Of a DNA stretch of 64,000 nt, positions 11,080 through 23,083 are shown one piece after another. Where the stretch lies: NCBI GenBank assembly GCA_015680685.1, contig MNCI01003975.1:1179420-1243419 (forward strand), read 5' to 3'. Made by a program: the position numbers and the translations under genes. This DNA comes from Gnetum montanum. Its lineage: Eukaryota; Streptophyta; Gnetopsida; Gnetales; Gnetaceae. Under the pieces are notes generated by a model. The model made no database searches. It saw only the letters and a program-made list of their open reading frames with translations, and had not been told where the DNA came from. Position 1 is the stretch's first letter. Each line of letters opens with the position of its first letter.

Positions 11080-13650
11080 TATCACTAGGTTGTATTAGCT
11101 CAAGGAGGTATTTTTCTATTTAAGTGAATGCTTGACCTATTCCATGGCAATGAGGAAGTCTTTGTAACTATTCATTTTTTTCATTCTTTTTATCCTTTAA
11201 TTTTCTCATTCTACATAAGATTTTGACATCATGCTTTAGTGTTTGAAATTTATTCTCCTTCCATTTCTCTTATTGTTTGTTCTTGTCCCTAGGTTGACTC
11301 ATTCAAGCAACTTGAGCCTTAGAGCTCATGGGAATGGTTGAAATAGATGTAGACTTTCGTGAGCCTACTTCTTTCCACATCTTTGGTTATTTATTTTCCT
11401 TAGCCTTAGGCTTAGGAGTGGTCTTCTTAGATTGTTTTAAAGGTGATGTCTTGTTTTTTAGATGTAGAAGGGTTGAAGCATTAACTACCATGGGAGGGCA
11501 CTGGTCAACTTGAGCTACAAGCTTAGCAGGAGTAGGAGGGGATACTTTAATAATGAATGGTTCTTTAGAAGGCATAGGTGACGGCATCCTTATGAATAAA
11601 AATGAGTCCTTGAACTTAATGAAGTTGAATCCCTTTTGTCATGAGAAGGTGAGAAGGTACTCGAATCATGAATGGCTCCCTAGTGGGTTTAGGATTGTTA
11701 TTAATGTTGAATATGGTTATGGTATATGGGTCATTATTAGCATTTAGTAAGTCTTTGTACACTTTCATGCTTTTGTTTTAGGGACTAACTAGGTTGGATG
11801 TGTCTAGGACCAACTTGTCATTATCTATCATTCTTTTCAAATTGTCCTTTAGAGCCAAGCAAAAATCAGTGTCATGGCTAGAAAGCTAGTGATAATGGTA
11901 GAACTGGTCTAGCTTAAAGTATTTGGACATGAGTGGATAATCTTTTGTAGCTATGATGGGATCCTTAATGATCTTACATAAGTGAGCATGCCTCTATTGG
12001 GCATTTTCAGTTAGTTTTTTGTACTAGATGTTGCTACTCTTGAGCAATTGATCAAGAAGCCCAAATAGTTTCATGGGTAACTTCATGTACTTGAACCGAT
12101 CCTTTCTCTTGAAGTTATGCCTAGGTGGATTAAAGGTAGTTGCACCTAATTTTGATGCTTTAGTGATGGTGGCAGGGGCTTTTGGTTGTGTTATCTTTGG
12201 CTCCTTCATGGTTTTAGTTTATTTGACCATCATGGCCATGGCTACATTGTTCTATTTTCCTTTATTCTTGTCTTTTCTCATGTGCTAGTTTTGTATATTA
12301 CATATGCTATGTCATTACTGGCTTCTACAGCATTCTCTATGTTCTTGGTTTGGGAAAAGGCTTGGCTAAGTGACCATTAGTCTAGGTAGTATAGGTTGGA
12401 CTTGATGAAATCATTAATCACCCTCTTGAAAATGGTCAAAATATTTGTCATAAAGATGAGCTTGGGAATTTCATTGAGGGTAGCATTCCATCTCTATATA
12501 AATTTTTGAGCAAGTTCAAGGGGTCCCTACTCAATCTTCATCAGTTGGTCTAGCATAGTATTAGGTATTAATTTATAGTTGAAGCAATAAAGCCTATGGA
12601 TAATAAATGATGCAAATCTAAGACTTTTCCAATGAGAGATATAGGGAATATGCGCAACATAGTATGGGACCAAGCTTATAACAATAAGCACTCAAAATAG
12701 AAGGTAATGTAATATGAATTAGGATTACCTCCACCATTGTATTTGATGAAATGAGGAATTGGGATGCTCATGGGAAGAGTTATCTATAGGACAATGGGAT
12801 TGATGGAATCATCTTAGTAGAAGTCCATAATTTTAATCGTCTAGGTGATGAAAGCCTTAAGCTTTTGTAGCTCTTCGGTGAGGTTCTAGATCATTTGAAA
12901 GGCTTGATCCAAGTGTTGTGGTATTCCTACAAGTTGTAAAGTTTAGATTGATGGCTGTGGGGAAAACTTGGTTGCATGAGCTCATGCAGTAAGCATTGGC
13001 ATAGACGAAAGAGGCTAGGTAATCACAATAGTAGGAGGATTAAACTAGAAGAATGAAGTTTGAACTAGAACTTGTAGGACAAAGGAAAAAAAAGGGATGT
13101 AAGAGGCTTGTAAAGCTTGGGGTCCCAAAGAGGAGTCCACTAGGATGGAGAAGGGAGGTGGCATAAAGAACACCATAAATGATGTTTGCACAAAATATTG
13201 TTAAGTAGTAAAGGGTATTGATGAGAATAATGAGGCAAAGTAGGACATAGGTTAAGACTAGTGTGAAATGATGATAGGTGGTGGTCTAAACATGATGGGA
13301 TATATAGGAGAAAAATAAGGAACTTGACCCATAGGGGACACTGGGGGCACAAAGCTAGGAATGTTGTTTGGGGAGCTAACTATTAAAAAAGATCATCTAT
13401 TAATGTGTCTAGTGCATGTTCCATCTCAAACTTATCCTAATCCTCCTATTTTTCATCCAAAGTAATCTCCTCACTCATCTTACCAATGTATATTAGTGGT
13501 TCAATACATGTGTGTAAAAGTGTATTAGGTGTATCTAGTCATAGGGTGAGGAAATATACTCTTACTTGTTTCAATGGATGATTTTGAACTAGCATTTAGC
13601 ATTTGATTCTAAGGGTGAAATGATAAGGATAGCCTAGATTTTGGCACAAA
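11080..13650 (-). pseudogene. gag: Element Z: TAT-type Ty3/gypsy gag
   Basis: Minus-strand reading gives, in order: the retrotransposon gag core near 12780 (LPMSIPIPHFIKYNGGG), matching the same segment of BIG (LPPGMPLPHFMKYNEEGDPN), X and Y; an SSHDTDFCLALKDNLKRMI segment near 11830-11880, equivalent to the zinc-finger-like tail of the other gags; then a Pro/Lys-rich part (SPLKQSKKTTPKPKAKENK, 11387-11587) and a stretch aligning with Y at 32850-33130. Gag packages genomic RNA. Many stops. The copia LTR at 11074 cuts it off where protease should begin. Only the core and tail motifs are secure; the N-terminus is uncertain. Confidence 0.8.
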
Positions 13651-13659
13651 TGAAGTTAT

Positions 13660-14015
13660 AATATTTCTCATTAATAATCATAAATTCTAGTTATTATCCC
13701 TTTCATCTAAGAGATTGCCTATGTTCTATGACTATGGGATCCTTAGGATCATAGACATGAATTACTTCTTAGTTAGGGGCCATGTTTGTTATATTATGAG
13801 GTAAAATCATTGAATAATAAGAAGGCATAAATAAGGTATTATACCAAATTATTGGCTAAGTATCTCAACATATGAGCTTCCCAATGTGTGGAAGTCTCAA
13901 CATGTGGAGCTATCCAGCATGTGGATGTCTCAACATGTGGGACTATCTAGTGTGTGGAAGTTTTAGTGTGTGACTATCCATCATGTGGAAGTCTTATTGT
14001 GTGAGACTATACAGC
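13660..14015 (-). repeat. Minisatellite in the leader of Z
   Basis: From about 13865 to 14010 words of about 18 bp alternate: CAACATGTGGAAGTCT and GACTATCCAGCATGTGG variants, eight or more copies. The array is in the leader between primer site and gag. A similar array with CTTCACATGCTA words lies in the leader of Y at 19735-19950. Confidence 0.7.
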
Positions 14016-14284
14016 CTTAAATACATTGCAACTACAAAGTATTGATTTTTGAAAATTTATGAAAGTGGAATGAGTAAGAAATTGCAAGGTGTAAATGGTG
14101 GAAGTAGAGATTGCAATGAGCACTGCAACTACATAGGAAGGGCAAGGGATGTAATAGCACTGTGCACTATACTAGAAAAAATTAAAATAATTTTTTGTAT
14201 TATGAAGTGTAGGGATGTGAGCAACGCTACATACTATGACTGAAAATTTAAAATAAAAATTATTGTTCATAAGATAAGCTACCA

Positions 14285-14705
14285 AGCCACATGATGGACT
14301 TTAAGAAAAATTCTTATAAATTTGAATAATTTTGATTTTTAGGTCACATGATAGATTTTAGGATGACACGATGGATTTTAAAAAAAAAACAAAAAAAATG
14401 TAAAAACTATAATCAACATTGGTTATATGGCCACATGATGGATTTTGGGGAAAACCCAACACAAATTTAAAAAGTTGCTGTAAGCAACACAGGTTTTAAG
14501 ATCACATGATGGATTTTGGAAAAATTCAAAACCAAGTATGTAAGCTTCTATGAATAAGATTAGTTGCAAAGACACACAATGTATTTTTGAAAAATATAAA
14601 ACAAATTTTAAAATTCAAAGAAAGCAAGATTAATTATAGACTACATGTTGGGCTTTGAGAAAACCCAAACAAACTTTTGATGCATGAAATAGGCTTACTA
14701 ACTAA
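14285..14705 (-). repeat. About 70-bp tandem repeats in the leader of Z
   Basis: The word CACATGATGGATTTTGG, in variants, recurs at about 14288, 14345, 14366, 14432, 14503, 14573 and 14642; the last four spacings are 66 to 71 bp. Related words (ATGTTGGGCTTT) recur in the leader of X at 55930-56300. Position between PBS and gag suggests a link with RNA packaging or leader structure, which is inference. Confidence 0.7.
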
Positions 14706-14761
14706 GGCCAACACTAATGGAAAAAATTTTCATAGTTGGCTTTAGCAAAGAAGTTATGTAG

Positions 14762-14786
14762 AGGTCCTCCTTCTAGTACCAAAAAC
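14762..14786 (-). promoter_or_regulatory. Primer-binding region of Z
   Basis: On minus, the LTR end is followed by GTTTTTGGTACTAGAAGGAGGACC, matching BIG (CTAGCGCTAGAAGGAGGGCC), X (CTGGTGCCAGAAGGAGGGCC) and Y. The tRNA partner could not be assigned by eye. Confidence 0.6.
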
Positions 14787-16186
14787 TACAGCAATAAGAA
14801 AATTTGGTGCTAGAGTACCAAAGATTTTGATGCAAAATAGTTTTACTCATGAATCCACATACCTCAAAAAAGAATCTGAAGAACCTTGAATGCTCTTGCT
14901 GATTAATTAAGGACTTAAAGATCTATTACCAAGATACAAAATAAAAATTGAAAATATATGAAATGGAAATCAAAATACTAGATCCAAGTATAGAGAAATA
15001 TGAAGAAAATATAGCAAACACTAGAATTGCAAACTTGTATTAAAATGGTGAAATATCCATGGAAAATAATGTTAGAGAACACAAGTTATGAACTTCAAAT
15101 ACGCAAGAGTTCAAAGAAAATGCTTGGAATTTAATGTAGATAGTAGGATGTATTCTACAATCAAATCTACCTTTGAATATCTCATACAATATGCTCTTTA
15201 AACTTTTCTTACCAGAAATTTTCTCTACTACTTTGATTTATGCTAGGGAAGAAATGGTTTTGGACTCTTGAAGTGTACTACTTAAAAAGTCTGAAGTTTA
15301 GCCAAATGCCAAGAAATCCAAAAGTTCTTACAATGAAGTAATCATCTATTTAAAAAGGCCACATGTCCCTGATTTGTTGTTGATTAATTCTACCATGATT
15401 TTTAATAGATTTCTAGCACAAACTCTACTACACCTAGAACATCCCCATGCAACAGGTAAGCAAATTTAGCTAGTTTTCATCCTCCACATGCTACCCAACA
15501 TGTGGGACTAGAATGCTCAACGTGTGGGATTAAAGCCCAAATATAACACATTTTGCACACATGTTGCTTAGTGTGTGGGACCAAGATGCTTAGCATGTGA
15601 GATGAAAATATCAATTTTCATAGCTTGTAGAATGCTTGTTAATTCTCACAAGTTGGAATACATGGAATTTGCAGCACGTGGAGCATTTTTTAGCTCTCAC
15701 AAGCTAGTATACAAGGCATTTATAGAATGTCCTCACTAGAATAGAATGGAATCACTCAATAATGTGTTGCTGAATATAGGGAATGAGATAGGAAGGAAAG
15801 TTAGAGGAAGAGTTGAGGAACATGAGAAGTGAGCGATGCAATATAAAATTTCAAAATTAAGAAAGTAATAAACTTGGGAAAAAATAAGGATAAATATCTA
15901 TATGCCAAGTTAAGGTGATATGTCATAGAAGTGAGGCATGGCTAGATCCCATACTCTAATGATTATTGATAATTAATATATTAATAGGTTGACTCTTTTT
16001 ATATCCCACTCAACTCAACACATCCTTGCATAATGTAAAAATGGAAAAACACTCACAACTCTCTACATGATGTAGATTTCTTATAAATATCCTCACCATA
16101 ATATGCTAATGAAAAGAAATATTAAAAGAGTGGGACAAGTAGAGATTAAGGAAAATAGATGAAGTTGCATTAGAGAGACATGGACC

Positions 16187-16222
<36 letters not shown>

Positions 16223-16350
16223 AACTAACAGCAATGTAATAAAATGTAGTTGAATTAAAACATAAGGATTAGAGAAAACTTAGTAATTTTTTTTCACTAT
16301 CCCATGTAGCACCACTTCATGTAGTCTCAATTGATGGGATCTAGGTGTTG
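14787..16350 (-). mobile_element. 5' LTR of element Z (outer end uncertain)
   Basis: Next to the primer region the U5 block (CCTTGAATGCTCTTGCTGATTAA near 14890) aligns with the equivalent in BIG. TTTTTAAATAG on minus near 15345 is a candidate TATA box at the expected distance. From 15480 to 15610, U3 carries repeated CATGTGGGACT/AGCATGTG words. A (GA)n tract lies near the outer end. The element start is not pinned down. Confidence 0.45.
16191..16220. repeat. (GA)n microsatellite
   Basis: About 15 uninterrupted GA units. Recent slippage in otherwise old sequence. Confidence 0.9.
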
Positions 16351-17009
16351 ATTCCCATTTGAATACATTAGATAATATGGTTTATTGTCAAGATTTTTTA
16401 TGATGATAATGGATTCATCCCCAAGATGATGTAGGAAACAGTTGTTGCATGATGATGAAAGATGCTACTATAGATAATAATGTGTCCCCTAAGTGAACAT
16501 AGATGGAGTATCTAGAATGATGGTTGTTATGCTAATAATGGTTTAAGGATGAGCATGATGATGATAATCAGGTTTAGGATTAATTAATAGATAAATTACT
16601 CATAGATATTATGAAATAGTATGAATGACTAATGTAGAATAAGAGGAAGAAAAGATGAAAATCATAACTAAAGAGATTATGTTTATGGAAAGGGCATAAA
16701 GGAGTGGTGATGAGATGTTACCTATGTTTCTAGTTTTGAAGCCTTCACTAGATGAGTTTATTTTTGTTTGATAAGTGTTTATATGATAAGTATGATAATA
16801 GAATTTGGTAGGATTATATCACCTTGGGAATAGTGGATCTAATTTCACACATTGGGAAGGACATATGGCTAAAGTTTACAAGCATCTAAATCTAGCTTGT
16901 GATTACTTTGAGATCTCTTTTGGGGTTATATGTCTATCTCTCAATAGTGTGTTATATATCTAAGTGTAGATCATCAAAAACATATGATATTTAGACCAAT
17001 CCTTACGCT
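16351..17009. other. No gene seen
   Basis: AT-rich sequence with many ATGATG words around 16390-16570. No domain was recognised on either strand. Confidence 0.4.
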
Positions 17010-17098
17010 AGTGGATGAGAATGCTAGTGAAGTTTGATTTAATGAAGTTATTCCAACATCACTGGTAGTGGATGAGAATGCTAGTGAAGTTTGATTTA
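17010..17098. repeat. Short direct duplication, 57-bp spacing
   Basis: The word AGTGGATGAGAATGCTAGTG, with its AAGTTTGATTTA extension, occurs at 17010 and again at 17067 without mismatch over about 32 bp. It is a recent local duplication next to gag fragment W. Confidence 0.85.
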
Positions 17099-17109
17099 CC
17101 AAAGCTAAT

Positions 17110-18118
17110 ATTTATCTCACACTTTCTGAAGCTTTTTCTTTAGCCACATTTTTTATTCTATTGTGGAAGTTAATCCATTCTAGTTCATTACATTGAATAG
17201 CCACCTCCTCAATGTATTTTACTAAAGTAATAACATCATGAAGGTTAAGTAACCTAGGATATACCAGCTTTCCTCTAGTGTAGTGATTAATTGCATCCTG
17301 GAAAATATTAAATATTTGATCATTAGACATGAGATGGATGAGCTTTAGCATGGCTAAACTCCATTGGAATATGAACTTACAAATGGATTTAGCAAATGCC
17401 TACTTGACGACCAAGAGTTTTTGTAGTATTCAACCTTTGTTGATGTTATACTTGAATCTCTCCACAAAGACTATGAAGAGCTACTTTGATGAGATGATGG
17501 ACTCATGAGGAAGAACCCTATATCATTAAAGTGCTTTACCTATTAATGAATTTGAAAAACTCTTTAGAGTGGCATAAGGATAGCTACTCAACTCCATGCA
17601 TTCATTGGAAAAAGTGATAACATGACTTATGGGATCAATTCCCCATTTTACTTAGTAAACTTATGTAATGAAACTCTCTTGAAAATTTGAGAAGGTGGAA
17701 TCAAGGAGCTAATGGGGTAAATGAGGATATGAACAATAATCAATTTTTCTCCATGTAGGGTTATGGATTTCTGTGTCTAATCATCATTGGTTTAAAAGTT
17801 AGGTGATAAGTCTTAAAGAAAAAATATTAATTTGAATGGGAGACCAAGGCTAGATGATGTAGGAGATTCCAAAATGAGGTTATGAATAAGAAAATTTAGT
17901 TGAGGGTCCAACAGTGAATAAGGAAATAATTGTAAAATATTATATTAAGGTATATGTTAGAAAGGTATAATAAATGGTAATAAAATTTCCTATTATTGCA
18001 CTAGTGAGTTATGGGATAACAACTAGAAGGAATTTAGCAAGGTATTCAAATTCTTCAATTATGCATGATATGCTAAATTAATAGTGTTTGTACTTAGAAA
18101 AAAGATATCTACTGGTGG
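17110..18118 (-). pseudogene. gag: Element W: TAT gag fragment
   Basis: On minus, 17660 to 17480 encodes VKWGIDPISHVITFSNECM and SFSNSLIGKAL, then WYRVLPHESI-like sequence after a stop. These align with the gag core of X (KYNGEGDPNAYLVIFWSKCL, ISLKGKALDWYQTSP). Further on, 17351-17112 (IFNIFQDAINHYTRGKLVYP) aligns with IFKGAINDFIKSKLYYLAP of BIG. It is the fifth TAT gag in the window. It ends at the LTR start of Y (18119), so Y probably inserted into W; the other half of W is not seen. Stops and frameshifts throughout. Confidence 0.65.
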
Positions 18119-19220
18119 TGAAACACCTCAAGAAATTTAATGTGGTCATCAAGAAGCCTAATAACTGACATATGCAATGTAATTTGATGGGAGCTCAAAG
18201 GTAAAAATAATTGTCTCATTTTTTCATCAAAAATCCTACCCCATGGCCTTGTTTTGGAAACATTTTGGGTCATTTTTTATGTGAAAACATGAAATTTATA
18301 GCCCACACATTGTAAATTTCATTTATGCTAGTGTATGGAGGCTAAAATACTAAAAACACTACTAAAAATTGGGTTTTTGCTTTACACATTGCTCCACCCT
18401 ATTTCACACACTATGCTAGCATGTTGAACTAGACTTACCCATATGTTGGAATTTGGAATATGAAAATAGCCCTATACACTGCCAAAACATGACAAAATAA
18501 GCTAAAAATGCTAGTGCCTCATAAGCTATACTTTTTTACCATCAAAATGGCCCAGGAACATGATGTAATGCTCTAGAAAGGGTATGAGACTATAACAGAC
18601 ACCAACAAAGTGAATCTAAGGCTTATTTATACTAGATAGAGTATCACTTTTTGGATCTCTTTTACTACATTTTAGCAAGGAGATTACTTGATAGCAGTAG
18701 AGACCTTTTAGCAACATAGCAAAAATTCTTGTAGTTTTTTCATAGCCTTTTTCAACATAGATCACTAGAGCAGTAAATTCTAGAGTAACATTAATTGTGA
18801 TATAGATCAAGTAAAAGACAAGTGTAAATTCAAGTGCAAAATAAATTCTACATCCTACAATAGTTATTATAAGATATTTCTCATATCCATAGGCTTTTAA
18901 AGCTAACAATCTATACCATATAAAACTATGTTTCAAACAACATTTTTTCTTGTAGTATTTAATATAAAGTTTTCAATTTATTTTGTTGGTCATATTGTTT
19001 CTCTCTTTCTCTGTTATAGTTTTAGTGTTGAATTTTTTGCATTTATATATTCTTTCTCATTTTCATCTTCATCATTTGCTAACAAACCTTCTACATCCTT
19101 AAGTGATTGGCCAAACTATTTAAGATGCTCCAGATCCTTCCAAGGCCCATAGATATTGGAGTCTAACTATTCCATACTAAGATTTTTGATTTTCTAGTAC
19201 TAAATTTCTTAGTCGTTACA
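18119..19220 (+). mobile_element. 5' LTR of element Y
   Basis: Starts TGAAACACCTC and ends AGTCGTTACA, the start and end shared with BIG and the first LTR of the window. The U5 block at about 19095-19150 (TTGGCCAAACT ... CCTTCCAAGG) aligns with BIG. TTATTTATACTAG at 18623 is a candidate TATA box. Length about 1.1 kb, against 1.5-1.7 kb in its relatives. The bases before it are GGTGG, the possible target duplication. Confidence 0.7.
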
Positions 19221-19250
19221 GTTTCTAACTCTAGTAGGAAGACCTCTGCC
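19221..19250 (+). promoter_or_regulatory. Primer-binding region of Y
   Basis: GTTTCTAACTCTAGTAGGAA then GACCTCTGCC follows the LTR end directly. It is a decayed form of the X sequence GTTTCTGGTGCCAGAAGGAG, most changes being G to A or C to T. Confidence 0.6.
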
Positions 19251-19734
19251 TAACGTCTTAGCCCAAAATCTATTTGCAAAATTTCTCTACCTATTTCTAC
19301 CTTGGTGTGCAAGCATATTTGGCCAAACAAAAATTGTTTGGGTTTTTCAAAATACCAATGTGTGATACTATAGCTACTTTCATCTTAATTGTTATAAAAA
19401 ATTAGAACAAAAATATCTTAATTACTATGTTTGCAATTGCAATGTGTAGTGCTACCCTTAGTCCTTGTACTTGATAATTAAAAAATTAATTTTCATAGTT
19501 ACAATGCATAGCCCTAGCCTAGTTTTTTGCATTGTCTTTACAATCGTGGTTCATATTGCTTTCTCTATTTCTTATATTTGTAGTTTGCAGTTTGTTCCCT
19601 TTTACATACACTAAAGCCTATTTACATTTTTGTCATCCTTGTCAAATACACTAGAAAAAAATTAAGAAAATCATTATTACAGTTGCAATGTGTGTTATTT
19701 TTCCTATTTCTATTCTTAAGTTTTAGATCCAATT

Positions 19735-19950
19735 TGCCTCATGTGCTACATTCCACATGTTATAGCTTCATACTACATAGCTTTATGTGCTTCAACTCTT
19801 ACATGCTATAGCTTCACATGCTACAACTCTTATATGTTGTAAGTCCTACATGCTATGAGTCTTATATGTTGTAGCCTCACATGCTAAAACCCACACATTG
19901 TAATTCTCACACATTGTAGCCTCACATGCTATGAGTCTTGTACATCACAA
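19735..19950 (+). repeat. Minisatellite in the leader of Y
   Basis: Words of about 18-20 bp such as CTTCACATGCTA, CTTATATGTTGTA and CTCACATGCTATGAG recur about ten times. Same location and similar words as in Z. No ORF depends on it. Confidence 0.7.
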
Positions 19951-20069
19951 GCTTATAGCTTGTTCAAAATGTTAAAAGCTATAAAATCCTTTATCACCTT
20001 GACCAATTAGTTAGTTTCATATGTTTTATGCTTTTTGTATCAACTATTCTATTGCACCACATCATTGCC

Positions 20070-22133
20070 ATGGCCACTAACCAACAATCCACTTGCATCT
20101 ATGACCCTAGTGATCCAACTATGATGGAGCATAGTTAGTTCCTTAGGTTGATGGGATGCAACCCTATGCATGAAGCCATTACTAACAAATATTATAATTT
20201 TATGCATGAAGCCAATCTACTAATCCCATACAAGGATTTGGACTTCAGGCATGAGTTTGAGTTTGTTCATAGAAACATGAAGCAATATGTCCCCTCTCCA
20301 TATGAAAAAATCAAACTTTCAAAGATTTACATTAACTTGTTAGTCCAAATGGTAGATGCCAATGAGAAGGCATAGCAAGTGAGGAGGATAGTTTAGGGCA
20401 ATACTAGGAGGACCAGGATGGGTTTAGGGGATACTATGATAATGATGCTAATGAGGTGAAACACATACAATAATCCATCTCTATTGTATTTGTAAATAAC
20501 CCCTTGTATTTCACGCAAGTAATGCCTACCACCTTCTTGGTTCAAACTTTCCAACTAGCTTCCCAAGTATTCTTTCCATTTACATCTCTTCCATTTAAAA
20601 CCTAACCCCATTCCACATGATCACTACATAATATGTCTTCCATGCCTTCTCCATTCATCATCTCAGTAGGCCCTTCCTTGAGACCTTAAGTCCCATAGAC
20701 TTTCCACATCCCCTTTGTTCCCTTTATTCCACAAATTCCTACTCAAACATCATTTTCCCTCTTCAACCCTCTTGCAGTAATGACAACAAGACCTTTTCAA
20801 TTGATTTCATAACCCATCACCTGACCTCAAGCCATTCAACGACTAGTACAACTAACCATGCAACTAATATAGCCTACAAGTGCACCCCAAAGCCTAGATC
20901 AAGCTTTTCAATTGACTCAAAGTCTTATCGATAAATTGAAGAAGCTTAGCACTAGCACCACACAAACAATAAAATTCATGAACTTCTATCAAGATGAAAC
21001 AATTAGCCCAAATTTCCTACAAATAACTCTTCCCATAGGCATCTCATTCCCTCACTTTACTAAATACAATGATGAAGGTGATTCCAATGCCTACCTAATC
21101 ATCTTTCATTCAAAGTGCTTATTATTGCATGATTGGTCCCACACAGTGTTGTCTATCTTCATCATGTCCTTAACCAGAAAAGCCATAGACTAGTATGGAA
21201 CACTACCTAGAGGGTCTATCTCTTCCTTGGATGACTTGCTAAACCAATTCGTTAATTGTTTCAAGTACAACTTGAAATCTAAAACAATGTTTGATCAACT
21301 CATAAAAGTCAAATAGGGGTTACTTGAACTTGTCCAAAAATTCATATAAAGATGGAACACTACACTTAATAAGATACCCAAACCCATCTTTGAAATACAC
21401 TTTTTGCCCATTTTCAAGAGGGTAGTTAATGACTTTATCAAGTCCAAACTTTTCCCTTAGTCAAGCTTTTCCCAAGTCAAGAATATAGAAGAGACAATAG
21501 AAGAGACAATCTATAGACTAAGAATATATAGAAGAGACCACTGATCCCTTAGTCAAGCTTTTCCCAGGTCAAGAATATAGAAGAGACAGTAGAAGCCAAT
21601 AATAATCCTACCTACATAACCTACAAAAACCAGCACATGAAATGGGATAGTGATAAGGGCAAACAAGCACATGTAGCCATGCCCATAGTGGCCAAAGAAT
21701 CTAAGATAACACAAAATTCAAAAAAAAACACCCAATCTAAAGCTCCTACCACTACTACTTCTCAACCATAAACATCCAATGCTTTCATGTATAATCAATC
21801 CTTTAAAGCTCAAGTTTGAGCAAAAAGATAAGTCCAAGTATACCAAAATACCCATGAAATTATTAGACCTTCTTGATTATTTCTGAAGAGTGATCGTACC
21901 CAATACAAGAAACTATCTAAGAATGCTTGTAAGAGGCACGATCACCTATGTACAATCACTAAGGATTCCATCCTATCCATGAAAGATGATGCTCCCATAC
22001 CCAAATATTTCAAGTTAGATAGATTCTTGTACTACCATAAACTTCTTGGTCATGATATTAATTCTTTCTTGGCATTAAAAGATAATTTATAGAAGATGAT
22101 ATATAGTGAAGAGTTAATTCTAGATGTGTGTCT
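20070..22133 (+). pseudogene. gag: Element Y gag, first part
   Basis: The likely start ATGGCCACTAACC at 20070 matches the gag starts of X (MASNQD) and BIG (MATST). The N-terminal region (20148-20375: NKYYNFMHEANLLIPY, EFEFVHRNMKQYVPSPYEKI) aligns with X and BIG. The core (20912-21193: LPIGISFPHFTKYNDEGDSN, MSLTRKAID) is the retrotransposon gag domain. Near 22010 the tail YYHKLLGHDINSFLALKDN corresponds to the H-containing, zinc-finger-like tail. In-frame stops at several places. A 93-bp duplication sits at 21453-21610. The Athila-like element cuts the gene off at 22134, just after the LILD motif. Confidence 0.8.
21453..21610 (+). repeat. 93-bp direct duplication in gag of Y
   Basis: CCCTTAGTCAAGCTTTTCCC and the following AAGAATATAGAAGAGACA occur at 21453 and again at 21546, with an extra partial AAGAATATA...GAAGAGAC copy between. 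It disrupts the reading frame and postdates loss of function, or caused it. Confidence 0.8.
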
Positions 22134-23061
22134 TGATGAACCCCCAATTGTTCCAGTTTTAACTCATTAAAATTTTAACTTCTTATTTCTTTTACTATTT
22201 TACCTCATCGAACTACATCAATTTTTGTAAGGACTATCAAAAAGTACTAATTTTCTTATTAATTCTTCCTTATCATAGGTCATTTTCAGATCAATGGAAA
22301 TTAACCCAAATTATATTGAATTTTGTAGTTTTCACAATAAGGATTGATAGCTTTCAATTACATGAGCAAATACCTTGTCAAGGAATCAAGATATTGATCT
22401 GCATCACTATTGCAATCTAAATTGGTCATCAAAGAACACAGAAAATGTGATACAATTCAATACCTTATAACTAATTATCATTGAAGTAATCAATATAAAT
22501 CGACTTTCCAAATAATGATATTTGCCTAATTTTGGTCAAGAATTCTTCAATATAAATGAAGAATTTTGATTTTTAATGGGGGATCTTCTCCAAACCCTAG
22601 AGAAACCCCCACCAATTCAAATCCCTTATTGAATTATATTATTAAAAATTATTGAGGAGGATTATTGAAACCTTGTGGTAATCACCAACCATTATATTTC
22701 TTATGAGGCTATGAAGTTGCTGCATTATAAAGACAACAAAGCAGAGTTACACATTAGGTGACATATCCTTTGTAATCTTCTGGCATTTATGTTAATTTTA
22801 TGTGATTTTAATTTGGTTTAATCATTTTGTTTCCACCTTTGAACTTAATATTAGTTAGGGTTAAAATTTCAATTTTACTTATGAGTGACAATCATCTTAA
22901 GTATAGAATTTCAATTGGCTTTGGATCTAACCATTTATTATTTTGATGATCTCTTGAACTTTGAACTATTCCTCCATAGATACAACTTGCAGGTTAGTCA
23001 TAGATGAGGTGGCGTCTCTATAGTGAATGTAACCCAGCACCAAACATTAGATAGCTTGTCA
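22134..23061 (+). mobile_element. 5' LTR of the Athila-like element
   Basis: TGATGAACC start, TTGTCA end just before the primer site, 928 bp. TTATAAAG at about 22724 is a candidate TATA box. The first 290 bp match 32251-32540 with many substitutions. Confidence 0.7.
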
Positions 23062-23063
23062 TT

Positions 23064-23083
23064 TTAGCACTATTGTTGGGAAG
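23064..23083 (+). promoter_or_regulatory. Decayed Athila-type primer-binding site
   Basis: TTAGCACTATTGTTGGGAAG aligns with the known Athila-type site TGGCGCCGTTGCCGGG. Every difference is G to A or C to T, the pattern left by deamination of methylated cytosine. Confidence 0.65.

Larger units (their letters stand above)
11080..16350 (-). mobile_element. TAT element Z, 5' part
   Basis: The order on minus is LTR (16350 to 14787), primer site, repeat-rich leader, gag. It is truncated by the copia insertion at 11074. The inner LTR boundary is fixed by homology to BIG and X. The outer boundary is tentative: GGTGTTGAT near 16345 resembles the family start TGAAACACC only loosely. Protease, antisense gene and polymerase of Z were not found to the left. 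Confidence 0.6.
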
